Below are positions 1 through 11,056 of a stretch of 64,000 bases of DNA, one piece after another (positions within the stretch are counted from its first letter, which is position 1; each line of letters opens with the position of its first letter). The stretch is from Actinomucor elegans (lineage: Eukaryota; Mucoromycota; Mucoromycetes; Mucorales; Mucoraceae). The notes beneath the pieces are model-generated. The model did no database searches, had not been told where the DNA came from, and saw nothing but the letters and a program-made list of their open reading frames with translations. Both the position numbers and the translations under genes were made by a program. The DNA is taken from positions 124,001 through 188,000 of the forward strand of contig JAMSLZ010000018.1 of assembly GCA_026027325.1 (NCBI GenBank). Reading direction: 5' to 3'.

Positions 1-437
1 AGCCGTGTCAATAAGTCTATACCAACCAAATATCCTGCCAGTAGCAGTAGTAAAAAACAGACCCTTCACCCTCGTCATCAAAATATACCACCATCAAAAC
101 AAACCCACGAAGAACGAAAGAATGCAAGTATATACTACATGGATCCATAATCTTATTCTAACTTGCTTGTAGCTATTAAAGAGAGCTATCAAACACGAGC
201 TTGGAAAACAAGGCAAGTTCACTATTGAATTATTCCAACAAGTATATGCCAGTGTAAAATATAGTTATGTAAGTATTACTTTACAAGGTCGGCATGTTAT
301 TAATCTATCTATTCTAGCGAGATATTATTCAATCAACCGTAGAAATCAATAGAGAATCGCTGCAAATTATAGTTAAGATGCATGTTGATTTTTATTTAAA
401 TATGGATAGTGTCATTGCGTTAACCATTAGCAAATAG
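1..437 (+). CDS. C-terminal exons of an unidentified protein (partial, 5' end outside window)
   Basis: Three coding blocks can be chained: 1-123, 173-268 and 318-437, ending in TAG. The first block reads as a polar Ser/Lys/Gln-rich linker. The last two encode about 70 residues of predicted helix that could be a winged-helix-like tail (residues such as KQGKFTIELFQQVY, then YRDIIQSTVEINRESLQ). The 268/318 junction is a clean GTAAGT...CTAG intron. The 123/173 junction keeps the low-complexity frame only if the donor is GCAAGT (a GC-AG intron). A canonical GTATAT donor at 128 would require a different frame upstream, so the first exon is uncertain. I do not recognise the protein. The gene converges on the next one, with only 119 bp between the stops. 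Confidence 0.5.
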
Positions 438-556
438 CTAATGAAAAGATATTATTATTTACACATAATACGAATATTATATAAAAAAAAGAATCTAGTT
501 TAAAGGGTAGTTTCGTGTAGAGCTTGATTATAGTATATGAACAAAAGGGATATGGA

Positions 557-1405
557 TTACAAATGAGGTGGAGGATGTTGCTGTTGTTGCTGCTGCTGTT
601 GTTGTTGTTGTTGCTGTTGTTGTTGTAATAACTGTAATTGGTGTTGCTGCTGCTGTAATTGCTGCTGCTGTATTTGCAACTGCAACTGCTGTTCTTCGCG
701 TCTTAATCTACCTCGTTTAAAAGGTGGTTCATGCCAGCCATTACCAATAGTTGCACTCTCTACATTCAAAGGTCGGCCCATAAAAGATACTTCGGCTGGT
801 AGCATGCGTCTTTTCAAGCCTTCATTTGTCAAGGTTGTAGTTGCCTGATCCCATAATCCATCCATGTTACGAAAGTTTTGTAAAGCCGGTACTTCGTGTG
901 TAAAAGTAAATTGAGAATGAGGATCAATTTGAAAAGGATTATTTTGCATAGCTAGTTTAGCGTTTTCTTCTAGTCTAGATCCATGATGAAAGCTGTGATT
1001 ACTGTTTAATTGGTTGATAGTAATTTGGTTTTGACTCGTATTGTTACCATTCATCGCAGAGGCTGTAGTCGTAGCCGTTGCGGTAGTGGTCGTAGTAGTA
1101 CTACTATTGTTGGCCGCACTATCGGCATGACCATTCATTTCAGAAGTCAATTGATTGTTCTTTTGACGAGCAAAAGCCAACACGTCTTGTACTGGGATAA
1201 ACCCGTTTTCTGGTTGCGTGCTGATAAATTCGTATAAATCCTGGAGAGCTTGCTGATAACCTGAAGCGTACGCTTTACGATTCTGGACAAGCGAGTCTTT
1301 ATACAGTGTCGTAACTTTCAAGGCTGCTGCTTTGAAAGAATCCATTAAGGCATTGTCACTTGATTCATATGAATCCATAATATTGTATTGCCGTCCTCCG
1401 TCCAT
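557..1405 (-). CDS. HAPSTR1/C16orf72-like stress-response protein with polyglutamine tail
   Basis: Single-exon gene of 282 aa. Residues 15-60 contain LMDSFKAAALKVTTLYKDS followed by RKAYASGYQQALQDLYEFI. This matches the signature of the C16orf72/HAPSTR1 (DUF4588) family, where human has 'F..AATAVTNLYK(E/D)S....R.FD.G.Q.GYQ....VL'. In animals this nuclear protein binds the ubiquitin ligase HUWE1 and tunes stress signalling; a similar role here is inference. The middle is Thr/Ala/Asn-rich low complexity. A basic patch (PPFKRGRLRREEQ) that could be a nuclear localisation signal precedes a C-terminal tail of about 50 residues that is almost all Gln/Leu and then His/Pro. Start chosen at the first ATG of the frame; the Met ten residues in is an alternative. 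Confidence 0.72.
   Translation of the reverse strand: MDGGRQYNIMDSYESSDNALMDSFKAAALKVTTLYKDSLVQNRKAYASGYQQALQDLYEFISTQPENGFIPVQDVLAFARQKNNQLTSEMNGHADSAANNSSTTTTTTATATTTASAMNGNNTSQNQITINQLNSNHSFHHGSRLEENAKLAMQNNPFQIDPHSQFTFTHEVPALQNFRNMDGLWDQATTTLTNEGLKRRMLPAEVSFMGRPLNVESATIGNGWHEPPFKRGRLRREEQQLQLQIQQQQLQQQQHQLQLLQQQQQQQQQQQQQQQQHPPPHL
578..693. repeat. CAG/CAA trinucleotide tract encoding polyglutamine
   Basis: A CAA/CAG run on the minus strand inside the HAPSTR1-like gene gives an uninterrupted stretch of more than 15 Gln, followed upstream by Gln-Leu mixed repeats. The mixing of CAA and CAG suggests an older tract that is less prone to slippage than pure CAG. Confidence 0.85.
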
Positions 1406-2701
1406 TGACTAAATGATTATCTAGATTTCCCGATGCAAATTGAAAGAAAAGGGGTTCCAAGAAGCTCCCAAAAAGAAAAAAAAATCTGTTTTAAAACCTC
1501 TCTGATACTGCGAAGGGACTGGTTGGGCGCGCATAGCAGCTTCTCGAAGCCAAAAAGAGCGGTATTTTAACAATTACATTGCCGCTCTCCAATCCAGTTA
1601 TTTGTATAGGTAGGCTTTCATTGGATGCGGTATTTACAAGACTGTACCTCCTCCTCCCCTCCTCCTCTCCTCCTCCTCTTCCTGGGGCCTTGAGCCTTCT
1701 TGGGCTCTCTTAAGATTCGAAAAGTTTCTTTGATGTTCATTTTGATAATGAAAAAGTTACGATTTGTAAAAAATGATTTAATGATCTTTGTGAAAATACA
1801 AATGCGCGTCGGAAGATGTAAAATTTTCTTTGAGAAGACTCCATCAAGTTCTCCCAAAAATATGGCTATAATTCGCATAATTGTAATAATAAAATTGCAA
1901 GCTAGCATGTTTATATACTTCACCCATACGATTGATAGACTATATTTACATTCTAAGAAAAAGCGTGATTAGTATTAAATTGAATACATCTGGAATATAT
2001 TTAGTTTGAATGATCTATAGAATGCTTAACTGATCTCGGTCACAAATCGCATCAGATTACTTTCATATGCTCATAATATTACCCTACACTAATCAAAATC
2101 ACTGTTCAACTAAAAGTACTATATTTTATTGATTCTCATTTGATTACAAACAGCATATGTACATACTACGTGGATCTTATGATTTGTACATAGATCACTA
2201 GGTCGTTCTCAATTTACTGTTGCTTTTAATCATTGTTACATGTTTAAAATAAACTGCTACATTTATTAGACTCATAATTTAACTGAAATATAATGATTAC
2301 ATTTTACTTTACTGATTGGCATTAAATTTCATAGATTTCAAATTGAGATCAGGATTTATAGATCCCCTAGCTGATCTTTGTCAACTATTGCTTTTGGTAA
2401 GCTTACTCTAACCTAAAAACGAGCCACTTAACCTACTAGAATCTGCCATTGATTGTATTTCAATGAACAAATCAAATTTACTGATGCTTAAGAGCAGGCA
2501 CATATACATTTCATAATACAGTAGCTGCTCATCTCTAAATTTTTTGATCAAGATCGGTCAACGTATCACATTAGATAAGTAGACTAGGCCCTGAAATGAC
2601 TGTATTATTTAACTGATCACGACTTTTCTTGGACTATTATATTACATTTCTTTATTATTTCTATATTACAGTGGGGAAAAGGTGAAATCTAAATGGGAAG
2701 T
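1406..2701. other. Intergenic, no gene seen; CT-rich microsatellite
   Basis: AT-rich spacer between the start of the HAPSTR1-like gene and the stop of LYS2. Positions about 1648-1683 are an imperfect (CCT)n tract. Near 2035-2060 and 2548-2577 lie two degenerate copies of a dispersed motif, roughly GGTCAn(A)ATCGCATCnGATAAG, that recurs elsewhere in the window. Short ORFs at 1618-1972 overlap on both strands and look random. Confidence 0.6.
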
Positions 2702-5700
2702 TTAATGTTTGGCACCGCTACGCTTAAGCAATGTGACCTCAGCATTCAATTCAGGCAAAGCACGACCAGTTCCAGAAGGAACAGGCATGTATCCAACCTT
2801 GATCAAGTAAGCAATGTAAAGTCCGAGAAGATCATCGCCCATCAAGGGCTGCTTAACACCATCAAGGGCAAGTACAGTTTGAGTATGTGTATCATCCAAT
2901 TGAGCGCTCTTGGTAGAGGTAGGTAAATCATCGAGCACAAAGTGAAGCAAAGGGAAAAGTGAATGATCTTGTGATTTCAGTGTGTACTCCATCAACTTGT
3001 TTCTCCAATCAATATATTCAGTTTGCTGGATTTTGTAACCATAAGTAAGCAAAGAGCCAAACATGTCATTGTAGGTAAAACCAGCAGGATGAGTTACTTG
3101 CAAGACACCCAATTGAGTAGAGGTTTGATCGTGGTAAGCAGCACCAGCAACGACAGAGGCTACGTAATCAACAGAACAGCAGTTGACGTCGTTTGACATA
3201 GCAGGAAGATAGCCAAGTTCAACACATCCCTTGAGCAAACGCCAGATAAAGTCGTCAGTGTTAGTAACACCTGAGCGCGAATCACCCAAGATGTAACCAG
3301 GACGGATAATAGTGGCAGGCATACCGCGCTTTCTAGCTTCCAAAATCAACTTTTCTGAAACCCACTTGCTTTGACCATAACCATTTTCAAGGCCAATGCG
3401 ACCGTTTTCGAGATCGTTGTTTTCAGAGACAGGTGCACCAGATTCAAGGAAAGCAGGTGTATCGAGAACAGAAGTTGATGAAACAAAGTGGAATGACTTT
3501 TGTACTTTTTCAGAAGCTAAACGCATGGCCCATAATGTTCCGATAACATTAGGGGCGCGCAATTGATGGTAAGGATAAATCCAGTGAACAAGAGCACCAT
3601 TATGGACAACAGCATCAGCTTCAGAAGCGCAATGACTCCAGTCGGCATCCGATAAACCAAGACGATCGCTACCTAGATCACCACAAATAGCTTCAATGCG
3701 GTTTTCCCAAGCATCGTTCCAAACTAAATGATCAATAGCAGCTTTCTTGACACGTTCAAAAGCGTTTGCATTATCCTTGGCACGAACAATACAGATAACC
3801 TTCTTGGTGTTTGCATAGCTGAGAAGCTTGTCGAGGATAAATGCTCCCAAGAAACCAGTTCCACCCGTCAAGATAAATGTACGGCCATCAGCAGAAGGAG
3901 CCGACAAAGGACTGTAAGAGCTTTGGAGGAACTCTTTGGCCAAAGGCTCAAGATCACCAGCGTAATCGACGACTTCTTTCTTTTCGGCTTCATTTTGCTG
4001 TTGTTGATCTTCAAGATGATTTTCGAGCAAGAGATCACCATTTTGTAACTTGCCAACTTCGCGAGCAAGACCAGCAATGGTAGGTTCAGCAAACACAAGA
4101 CCTAGAGGAGCTTCCACTTGGAACTTTTGACGAATCTCAAAGATAAGACGAGTTGCGATCAAAGAATGGCCACCAATATCAAAGAAATTATCGGTCAATC
4201 CAATCACAGGATCAGATGAAGGTAAAAGTTTCTTCCAGATACCATGAATAATCGCTTCACTTTGAGACATCTCAGGAAGTTCAGCGTTGGTAGCGTCATG
4301 GGCAGGAGCAGCATTCTTGTTGAATTGAGCAGTATCAGGGAAAGGCAACGCGTTCTTATCAACCTTACCGTTAGGAGTAAGAGGCATACGGATCAAAGGC
4401 ACAAAGACAGCAGGAATGGCATAAGAAGGAAGCTTTTGCTTCAAATAATCGCGAATATTCTTGATCAATCGGCGGAAATGACGGCTAGAGCGAACATCAT
4501 TTGGATCCAATTCATCTTCCTCTTCAGTAGCACTTGCAAAATCGCCATCAGCAGCAGACAAGTTAGGAACAAAGTAAGCAACAAGCGTTTGTTCTTCGTT
4601 CTTATCACGACGGACCAGGGTGACATTCTCTCTGATACAAGGATGCTGAGACAAATGAGTATCAATTTCACCAAGTTCAATACGGAAACCACGGATCTTG
4701 ACTTGATCATCAGCACGACCAGTACATTCGACGTTACCATCAGGACGATAACGGCCCAAGTCGCCAGAACGATACATGCGATCACGCTTACCCAAATAGT
4801 ATTGCTTCCAAGCATCACCTTCTACGCAAGATTCATCTTTACCGTCATCTTTACAGGCATCAGCAACAAACCAATTAGGAATAAATTTTTCTGCAGTAGG
4901 CTCGGGCAACTCGAGGTAACCTTCAGCAAGACCAGGTGCACGAACGTAAATCTCACCAATCTCACCGACACCACACATCTTAGTACGGTCATGGCGATTT
5001 ACGACCAAAAGTTGAACATTCACCATACCCTTACCAGCTGCAATTACTTCCTTTTCGGAACTCAAGAAAGCAGGATGAGAAGAACGAGCAGGAACGATAA
5101 AGTGGGATACAGAGCGTTGGGTTTCAGTGGTACCATACATGTTAATAACAGCAACATTGGGTGCATATTTTTGAATACGAGCAGCATCACGCTTAGTCAA
5201 AATATCACCGACAAAGAAGGCGTTGATAAGAGAGGGGATTTCAACTTGAGCATGCGAGGAAAGAAGTTGACCCATAGCAGGTGTTAAATGAGTGACGGTT
5301 ACTTGAGACTTGTTCATCCATTCAGCAAGACGACCAGGAATACCGATGTCTTCAGAAGTAGGGATATGAAGCTCAGAACCCAAGAAAAGAGGTGTAAAGA
5401 TATCACGTTGAATAGGATCGTGGGCAATACCGGAAAGCATAGTGAACTTGTCTTTACTGGAAATACCAAAAGTCTCAGCCATCCATGGATAGAAATGAGT
5501 CAAAGAAAAGTGTCTGCCTCGGACACCCTTAGGAATACCAGTACTACCGCTAGTGAAACTCAATGTACCAATGCTATCAGGACCAATAACAATACCTGTG
5601 TCTTGAGATGCCTTTCCGCGTATACTATCAAGGATATCTCCGCTGCCATTGGCCAAAGAGCCACCACTCAATTGACCGTCCTTACCAATCTTGAGGTTTG

Positions 5701-7028
5701 GAATCTCACAAACAATGTTTTGCTCGGTTTTGATATAGTCTCTAACAGAATCCGCAATCTTGCCAGCTTCCCTCAACACAATCAAACCGCGAGGCTTAGC
5801 AACTGAGAGATAGATTTCTTGACGCGCAGGAGGATAAGCAGGGTCTAATAGATGAAAGAAGCAATGAGTACTCATTATTCGATTGAAACCGATTGTTCCA
5901 ACTTACCAATTACACTGAATGTAGCGCCGGCTTTAAGGACACCCATGATAGCAATAACAAGATCAACGCCTCTATATGCATAAATCATCACGACATCTTC
6001 TCGTTGGATGCCATTATCCACTAGATAGTGGGCTACTGCGTTTGAAGCATGATGGATTTGTTCATAGGTATAAGTAACAGTAGCATCAGATCCATCCAGA
6101 GATTCGATGATACATGTACGTTCGGGATGCTTCTTTGCGTTGGCCGAGAAAATATCTGTAATAGCACCTCTCCATTGGGACCAGTGTAAATCAGATGTTG
6201 GGTCTGGTAGTGGAGACCCTTCTAGCCCAGAATCAGATAGAGGAATCTGTCCTACAGGCAAATCCTGTGACTTGGCGCCTATTTCGATTACAGTGGCCAA
6301 TTGAGAAAAGAGGTATTCAATACGTCTTGGAGAGAATAGAATTTGGTTATATACAACGCGAATGGAGACAGGACGAAGGAAAGAGGTTCTAAGAGAGGAT
6401 GATTGTTCTGGAGACGAGATAAAGACTGTCAAGTCAGAGCTAGCAGAGGTATTTGCCAAATGTTGTTGCGAAGGTTGGTCGATTTCATTGTAAAAACGTA
6501 CGCGACAAAGAGGTCTTCTGCTATCAGGATCTGTGCCAGCGTAAATGGCTTCGTATAATTGATCAAATGGGACTTCTTGACTCAGAGCTTCTTCTTCAAC
6601 CTATGATTAATCCGTATCAGAATATCGTGTTTCACCGATAAATAAATCTCCTTCAACACAACCCTTTACTTTACCTTTGTGACCATTTCAATTATACTAT
6701 TCAGAGTATTTGCAGGATCCACATTAAGACGCAAGAGAAGAGGATTTCCTGATGGTGAAGAAGTACCAATAGCAAACTCCTCGTCGCCAGTGTAACGTTG
6801 AAGCAGGACTGAGAATGCAGCCAAGATGACAGAGAAAGGTGTAGGGCGCACAGGCGTCATCGAGCATTGAGCAAGGCCTAATAGAGTTTGTTCGGAAAGA
6901 TCGAAATTTAAAACTTCTTCTACAGTACGAGCAGGCAATGGTCTTGGATAATCAGTGGGGACTTGTAAATCAGACAAGTTTTGAAGACGAGCCTTCCATA
7001 ATGCAATGTTGTCTGCAGAATTCACCAT
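2702..7028 (-). CDS. LYS2: L-2-aminoadipate reductase (alpha-aminoadipate-semialdehyde dehydrogenase, large subunit)
   Basis: Three exons: 7028-6675, 6600-5907 and 5844-2702, giving 1396 aa, almost the length of yeast Lys2 (1392). It activates alpha-aminoadipate with ATP, loads it on a phosphopantetheine arm and reduces it with NADPH to the semialdehyde, the fungal route to lysine. Domains in order: an N-terminal condensation-like region; an adenylation domain with LSFTSGSTGIPKG near 443-455 and later YRSGDLGRYRPDG; a carrier domain with DNFFDIGGHS, the Ser near 910 being the phosphopantetheine site; and an NAD(P)-binding reductase starting TGGTGFLG near 1009 with YGQSKW further on. Both introns are GT-AG and keep frame (V-I|D-P-A-Y at the second). 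The enzyme needs a phosphopantetheinyl transferase (LYS5), not seen here. Homocitrate synthase, step one of the same pathway, lies about 8 kb away. The long plus-strand ORFs inside are shadows. Confidence 0.97.
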
Positions 7029-9763
7029 TTTTATTATGTATGTACAAATGATTAATTACAGATGAAGTTGTATATGTGTATTCAAGAAGAAGAAGAAATA
7101 TAGAAGGAAAATAAGAATATATATGCGCTAAAACTCTACTTCCTTAATAAGGGAATTGATAGAGAGATGGTAGATCAACAGTCATGAAGCTTCGAAACCG
7201 AAATGCGCGGGATTTAAACTGGCCTTTGAAAAAGATCGAAATTCCTTTTAAGGCTTCACGACTGATTATCAAAGTTTTTTAGATTGATGCTTCCTTTCGC
7301 ATTGATGAGCGGCTTAGTGGACCTAGTAAGGGATACGGATAAAAGTCGGTCTTTACTACAAGATCCTTTTATACTGGAACAAGAAGTTCACAAACTTGTA
7401 ATTTCCATCTGATGGCTATGCACAATAGGGTTATTCATACAGACAATGAGCTGAGATAACATTTAGCAAATCATGAAATATGCATAGGGCCAAATTAGTC
7501 CTTTCTTCCAAATTAAATTTTATAATAATCCAGGCTATAGCTATGATACAATCTGAACTTCTGGGCATGAAGTTTAGACCAGAGACCAAGGCCACTTACC
7601 AAAACTTACTAGTTGATAAAAGCTTGGTAGATGCTACAGTCCATTTGATTCGCCTGTATCCAATGGGACATTAAAGCGGGATTGATAGATTATTGATCTC
7701 GTGTATATGCAATATATGTAATCTATTGTATATTATAAATAACATAATAGGTAAAATCGCAGTAATATAGTAAGTTCAATGGTCTACTCTATACTGCAGC
7801 TCATTCTGATCACGGGTTACTTACCAAATGTGACATTTCACCGCAGTCGATAAAATACATCGTTGAACAACTGATAATAAAAGAAAAGAAACAAAGGTTG
7901 ATCTGATAGCTGAATTTAATGCAGAGGAATTACTAGTTGTTTCATTACAAAATCTGAATACTATTATTATTTATTATTATTATTATTACCCTTCGTATTG
8001 AAACACCTCGTCAAATAACATGTCTATTTTGAAGATTCCAATTTGATTCCAATCCCGTCCCAGTGCTTTATTTATTACTTTTCACTTAATGCAATTTATA
8101 AGGTTGTTTGCAATAATATGAGAATCCGTCAATTAAAACCATCAGGTGTTGTTGGTAGTTGACCACTAAGTGGCATCCTCAGTGAAACTGTAGTTAGTGG
8201 TCTGTTTGGACCATGGTTTGAAATATAAAAAACAATGATACATTATACAGTATGCTTCTAAATTGTTTTTTCTGATATCGTTAACAAGTAGTTTAAATGA
8301 ATACTGCAATGAGATTATTTTGCTTTTAGCGTTATATACGTAGAGGATTACAGTTGACCGCTTGAACAATGAAGAAAAATACAATATGCATACCAAACAT
8401 GGCTTTTTTTATTATTTTGCAAAACATTGAGAACGAAAGCACACACTAGCCTTTTGAAAAAAAAAAATTGCTTTAAAACCGTGGAAGAGCCTATTTTTAA
8501 GAGTTTTCTCACAAGATACTGAAAAGATATCCAATGTTATAGACAGAAACTGCATTAGGATTGCATTGTTTTTGGTTTAAAACTTATAGCAGAGTCATTC
8601 AAGTAGAACAACTAGGTTATAAAGTTCAAATAAAGTACCCATTGTATTTCTTTTTGATAGCTTTTATTTATTCATTATGTTGCATAGACCTTTAATCTTT
8701 CTTTTTTGCATTACAGCTATGCGGTTAATTCATCACAACGACCATTACCGAATAAAAGAAAGAAGGCACAGAGGAAGACAAAATTAAAGAAGTTGGATTG
8801 GGCAAGATGAGGAGAAACAAAATGCTATGCGAATCACAAAAACCAAAAACACGCATCTGGAGGAAGTTAGTTATATTAAATACGTTGAATTATATAAGAT
8901 TGATAAGCTCTCTTATATCAAATTGTTGAATGATACGTTCCAACGCAACTATGACTATTCTTTGACAGAAGAAGCATATAATCTTTTCAAATCAAGGTAC
9001 GCGGAGGGCAAGTTATTATACACAAATTTGAATTCTATAACACTTGGAATCGTAATTACCTAATAGCCATTTAGAGTACTGAGCTTTAATATATGGAAGA
9101 AAGAGAAGAAGCTCTCTAAAGCCACCTACCTGCGCAAATTTGGAGCAATCGCTGATTTACTCTTCAGAAACACAAGTTTGTCCACTAAAAATAGAGAGAC
9201 TGTTGTGTGTACTTCGGCCAAACACATGCAAACATTGAATACTAACAATGAAGGTGAATTTGGCTGGTGAATCGACTTGTTAATTTGTAACGACAAAGAT
9301 AAAGATGGTGATATTGCGTTATGTTCTGTTGAATCCAAGAAAGCCTATGTCAGTCCTTCTACTTTACTTTGATAGCAATATAAAAACCTACGCCTGAATG
9401 CTTGTATACTTAATGATATCTATCTTCTAGTCCAAAGCAATGAAATGACAATGGTATATTTGGATTCTTTTTTAGGGCATTATGCTTATACAACATATTC
9501 ATTTAAAACCAATAATCGATTCATTGCCTACAAAGTTTGTCACTTTACCGCTATTAAAAGTTTACTCGGACTTGACTTGTGCCGCAAGTCAAGTGTCAAT
9601 CTTTACACTCGGAAGGCACGCGCAAAGTTAATAAGCCTGCTCTTCTACCTTAAGTAATGCACACTACACGCATGTACACGCATATATATATATATATATA
9701 TATGTAAATTATATATACATTTTATTAGGTAAAGCACATATTTAAAAAAAAAATAAAGTAATA
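7029..9763. other. Intergenic region with weak coding-like fragments
   Basis: No complete gene recognised. A (TTA)n microsatellite lies at about 7961-7987. At 8717-8809 (+) a basic stretch (PLPNKRKKAQRKTKLKKL) follows a good acceptor (TTGCATTACAG) and ends in a stop. An ORF at 8827-9063 (+, 78 aa, Lys/Tyr-rich) follows in another frame. They could be exons of a small gene or a decayed element; I recognise neither. A perfect 10-bp inverted repeat lies at 9570-9594, and a (TA)n tract at about 9681-9702, just downstream of the KEI1 stop. Confidence 0.45.
9570..9594. repeat. Perfect 10-bp stem / 5-nt loop inverted repeat
   Basis: ACTTGACTTG, then TGCCG, then CAAGTCAAGT. It lies intergenically, with no U tract and no adjoining gene end that would explain it. 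Confidence 0.6.
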
Positions 9764-10541
9764 CTAATCTTGAGCTTGTTTAGGAATAGCTTCATTTGTG
9801 CGAACAGTATCTTCCAGATCAATGTTCTCTGTTGATAGTTTTGAATAACTAATTCTATTGATAGCTTTGTAATAGCGTGTAACAATGTATGCGAAATAGA
9901 ACTATATAGCGTATTAGTACATACAAGTTAGTTTTAAGCTAATACTTACATGGATCAGGCGCAGTACAACCAATACTACAATGCTAACTTGGCTTTCCAT
10001 TTTGAAGACCCGGTCATGTTCTGCGAGTTTTTCTGGATCATCTGCTAATTCTAGCAAGCTGTGATCTGTGTATACAAACCATGTTACTGCGAACCAAATA
10101 GTAGATATGGAACTAACAAAGCAATCCAACCAAAATATCATTGTAAACCAACGTAAAATGCGAATATTATCCTAGACAATTGATTCAGCTCATTGCAGTC
10201 TATTCATAAACTGAATTACTTACTGTATACAGGCCATATAATCCGTATGAAAATACTACGATTGCAATTAAACAATAGACATATATCGCAGTCGTCAACA
10301 TATCAGTGAAATCAAACGAGAGAATCCCATAAAATCCAGACAGTTTATTTAACTGTAATCAAAAAGTCAGAAACAGCGCCAAGTCCTTGATTCAAACTAC
10401 TTACAATGCCAAAAATCGTAATGAGTGTTACTCCTATAAAACTCGACTGTAAGATCAACCACCCTTTTGAAATCCACGTTCACATGTACCTGTTCTTATA
10501 GGAATGAAGCCGCAGCATTGACGTCCTTTTGGATATGCCAT
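9764..10541 (-). CDS. KEI1: Kei1-like subunit of inositolphosphorylceramide synthase
   Basis: Five exons (10541-10490, 10433-10405, 10352-10224, 10171-9950, 9901-9764) give 189 aa; yeast Kei1 has 221. Kei1 is the Golgi partner of the catalytic subunit Aur1, which transfers phosphoinositol to ceramide. Matches to the family: the N-terminal FIPIRTG, the diagnostic LNKLSGFYGIL (yeast LNKCSGAYGIL), a hydrophobic helix ending VVFSYGLYGLY, then STIWFAVTWFVY (yeast TLWFTTQWFT) and a last helix reaching RLIHFYFAYIV. Four membrane segments are predicted. All introns are GT-AG. For the first, the acceptor at 10434 rather than the one at 10447 keeps frame. Only 28 residues follow the last helix, so the long cytosolic tail of yeast Kei1 is shorter here. 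Confidence 0.88.
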
Positions 10542-11056
10542 GTCGATTCAATAAAAGTAATATAAAAAAGTACAGAAAAAAAGTGTTACGATCACTGGGC
10601 TTTTATACTTACAAAGTCCGATTGTATGCTCTACTGACGGCATCACGGCTAATTTCTCGGTGCGTAGTTTCTGCCACCAAATTAAAAAGCACTACCAATG
10701 ACCAATGGTTTCGTTCCTTACAAGCAAACTGGAAAAAAAACAAGGTAAATACCCTTTTGATACTTGATTGAGCTGGTATAACGAAACAAGTATGTGTTTA
10801 TTCTGGATGGCGTATTAGTTTCTATATACTGTTAAAGAATCATAGTATGTCAGCTCTTTGTTGGTCTAGAGATGATTTGTGAGTAAGCCCTTATTTTTTT
10901 TGCTGCACCGAGTACCGATTATGACCAATCTCCGATATCCAATGACCAGTTGATGTCGATTACCGGTGTTTTAAATGTTATTATGGTAACCAAGCAGGAA
11001 GTGAACCCTTCAATATTACTCTTTTTCACTTCTAAAACAGTTTATAGAAAAACATA
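10542..11056. promoter_or_regulatory. Shared divergent promoter region of KEI1 and the PX gene
   Basis: 515 bp separate the two divergent start codons, so both promoters must lie here or overlap the first exons. Pyrimidine-rich runs occur near both starts. No specific factor site can be supported. Confidence 0.5.

Noticed and set aside
4244..5806. Long plus-strand ORFs (347 and 172 aa) opposite LYS2
   Set aside because: They lie entirely antisense to the adenylation domain of LYS2. Their composition is the mirror of LYS2 codons, and no domain is recognisable.
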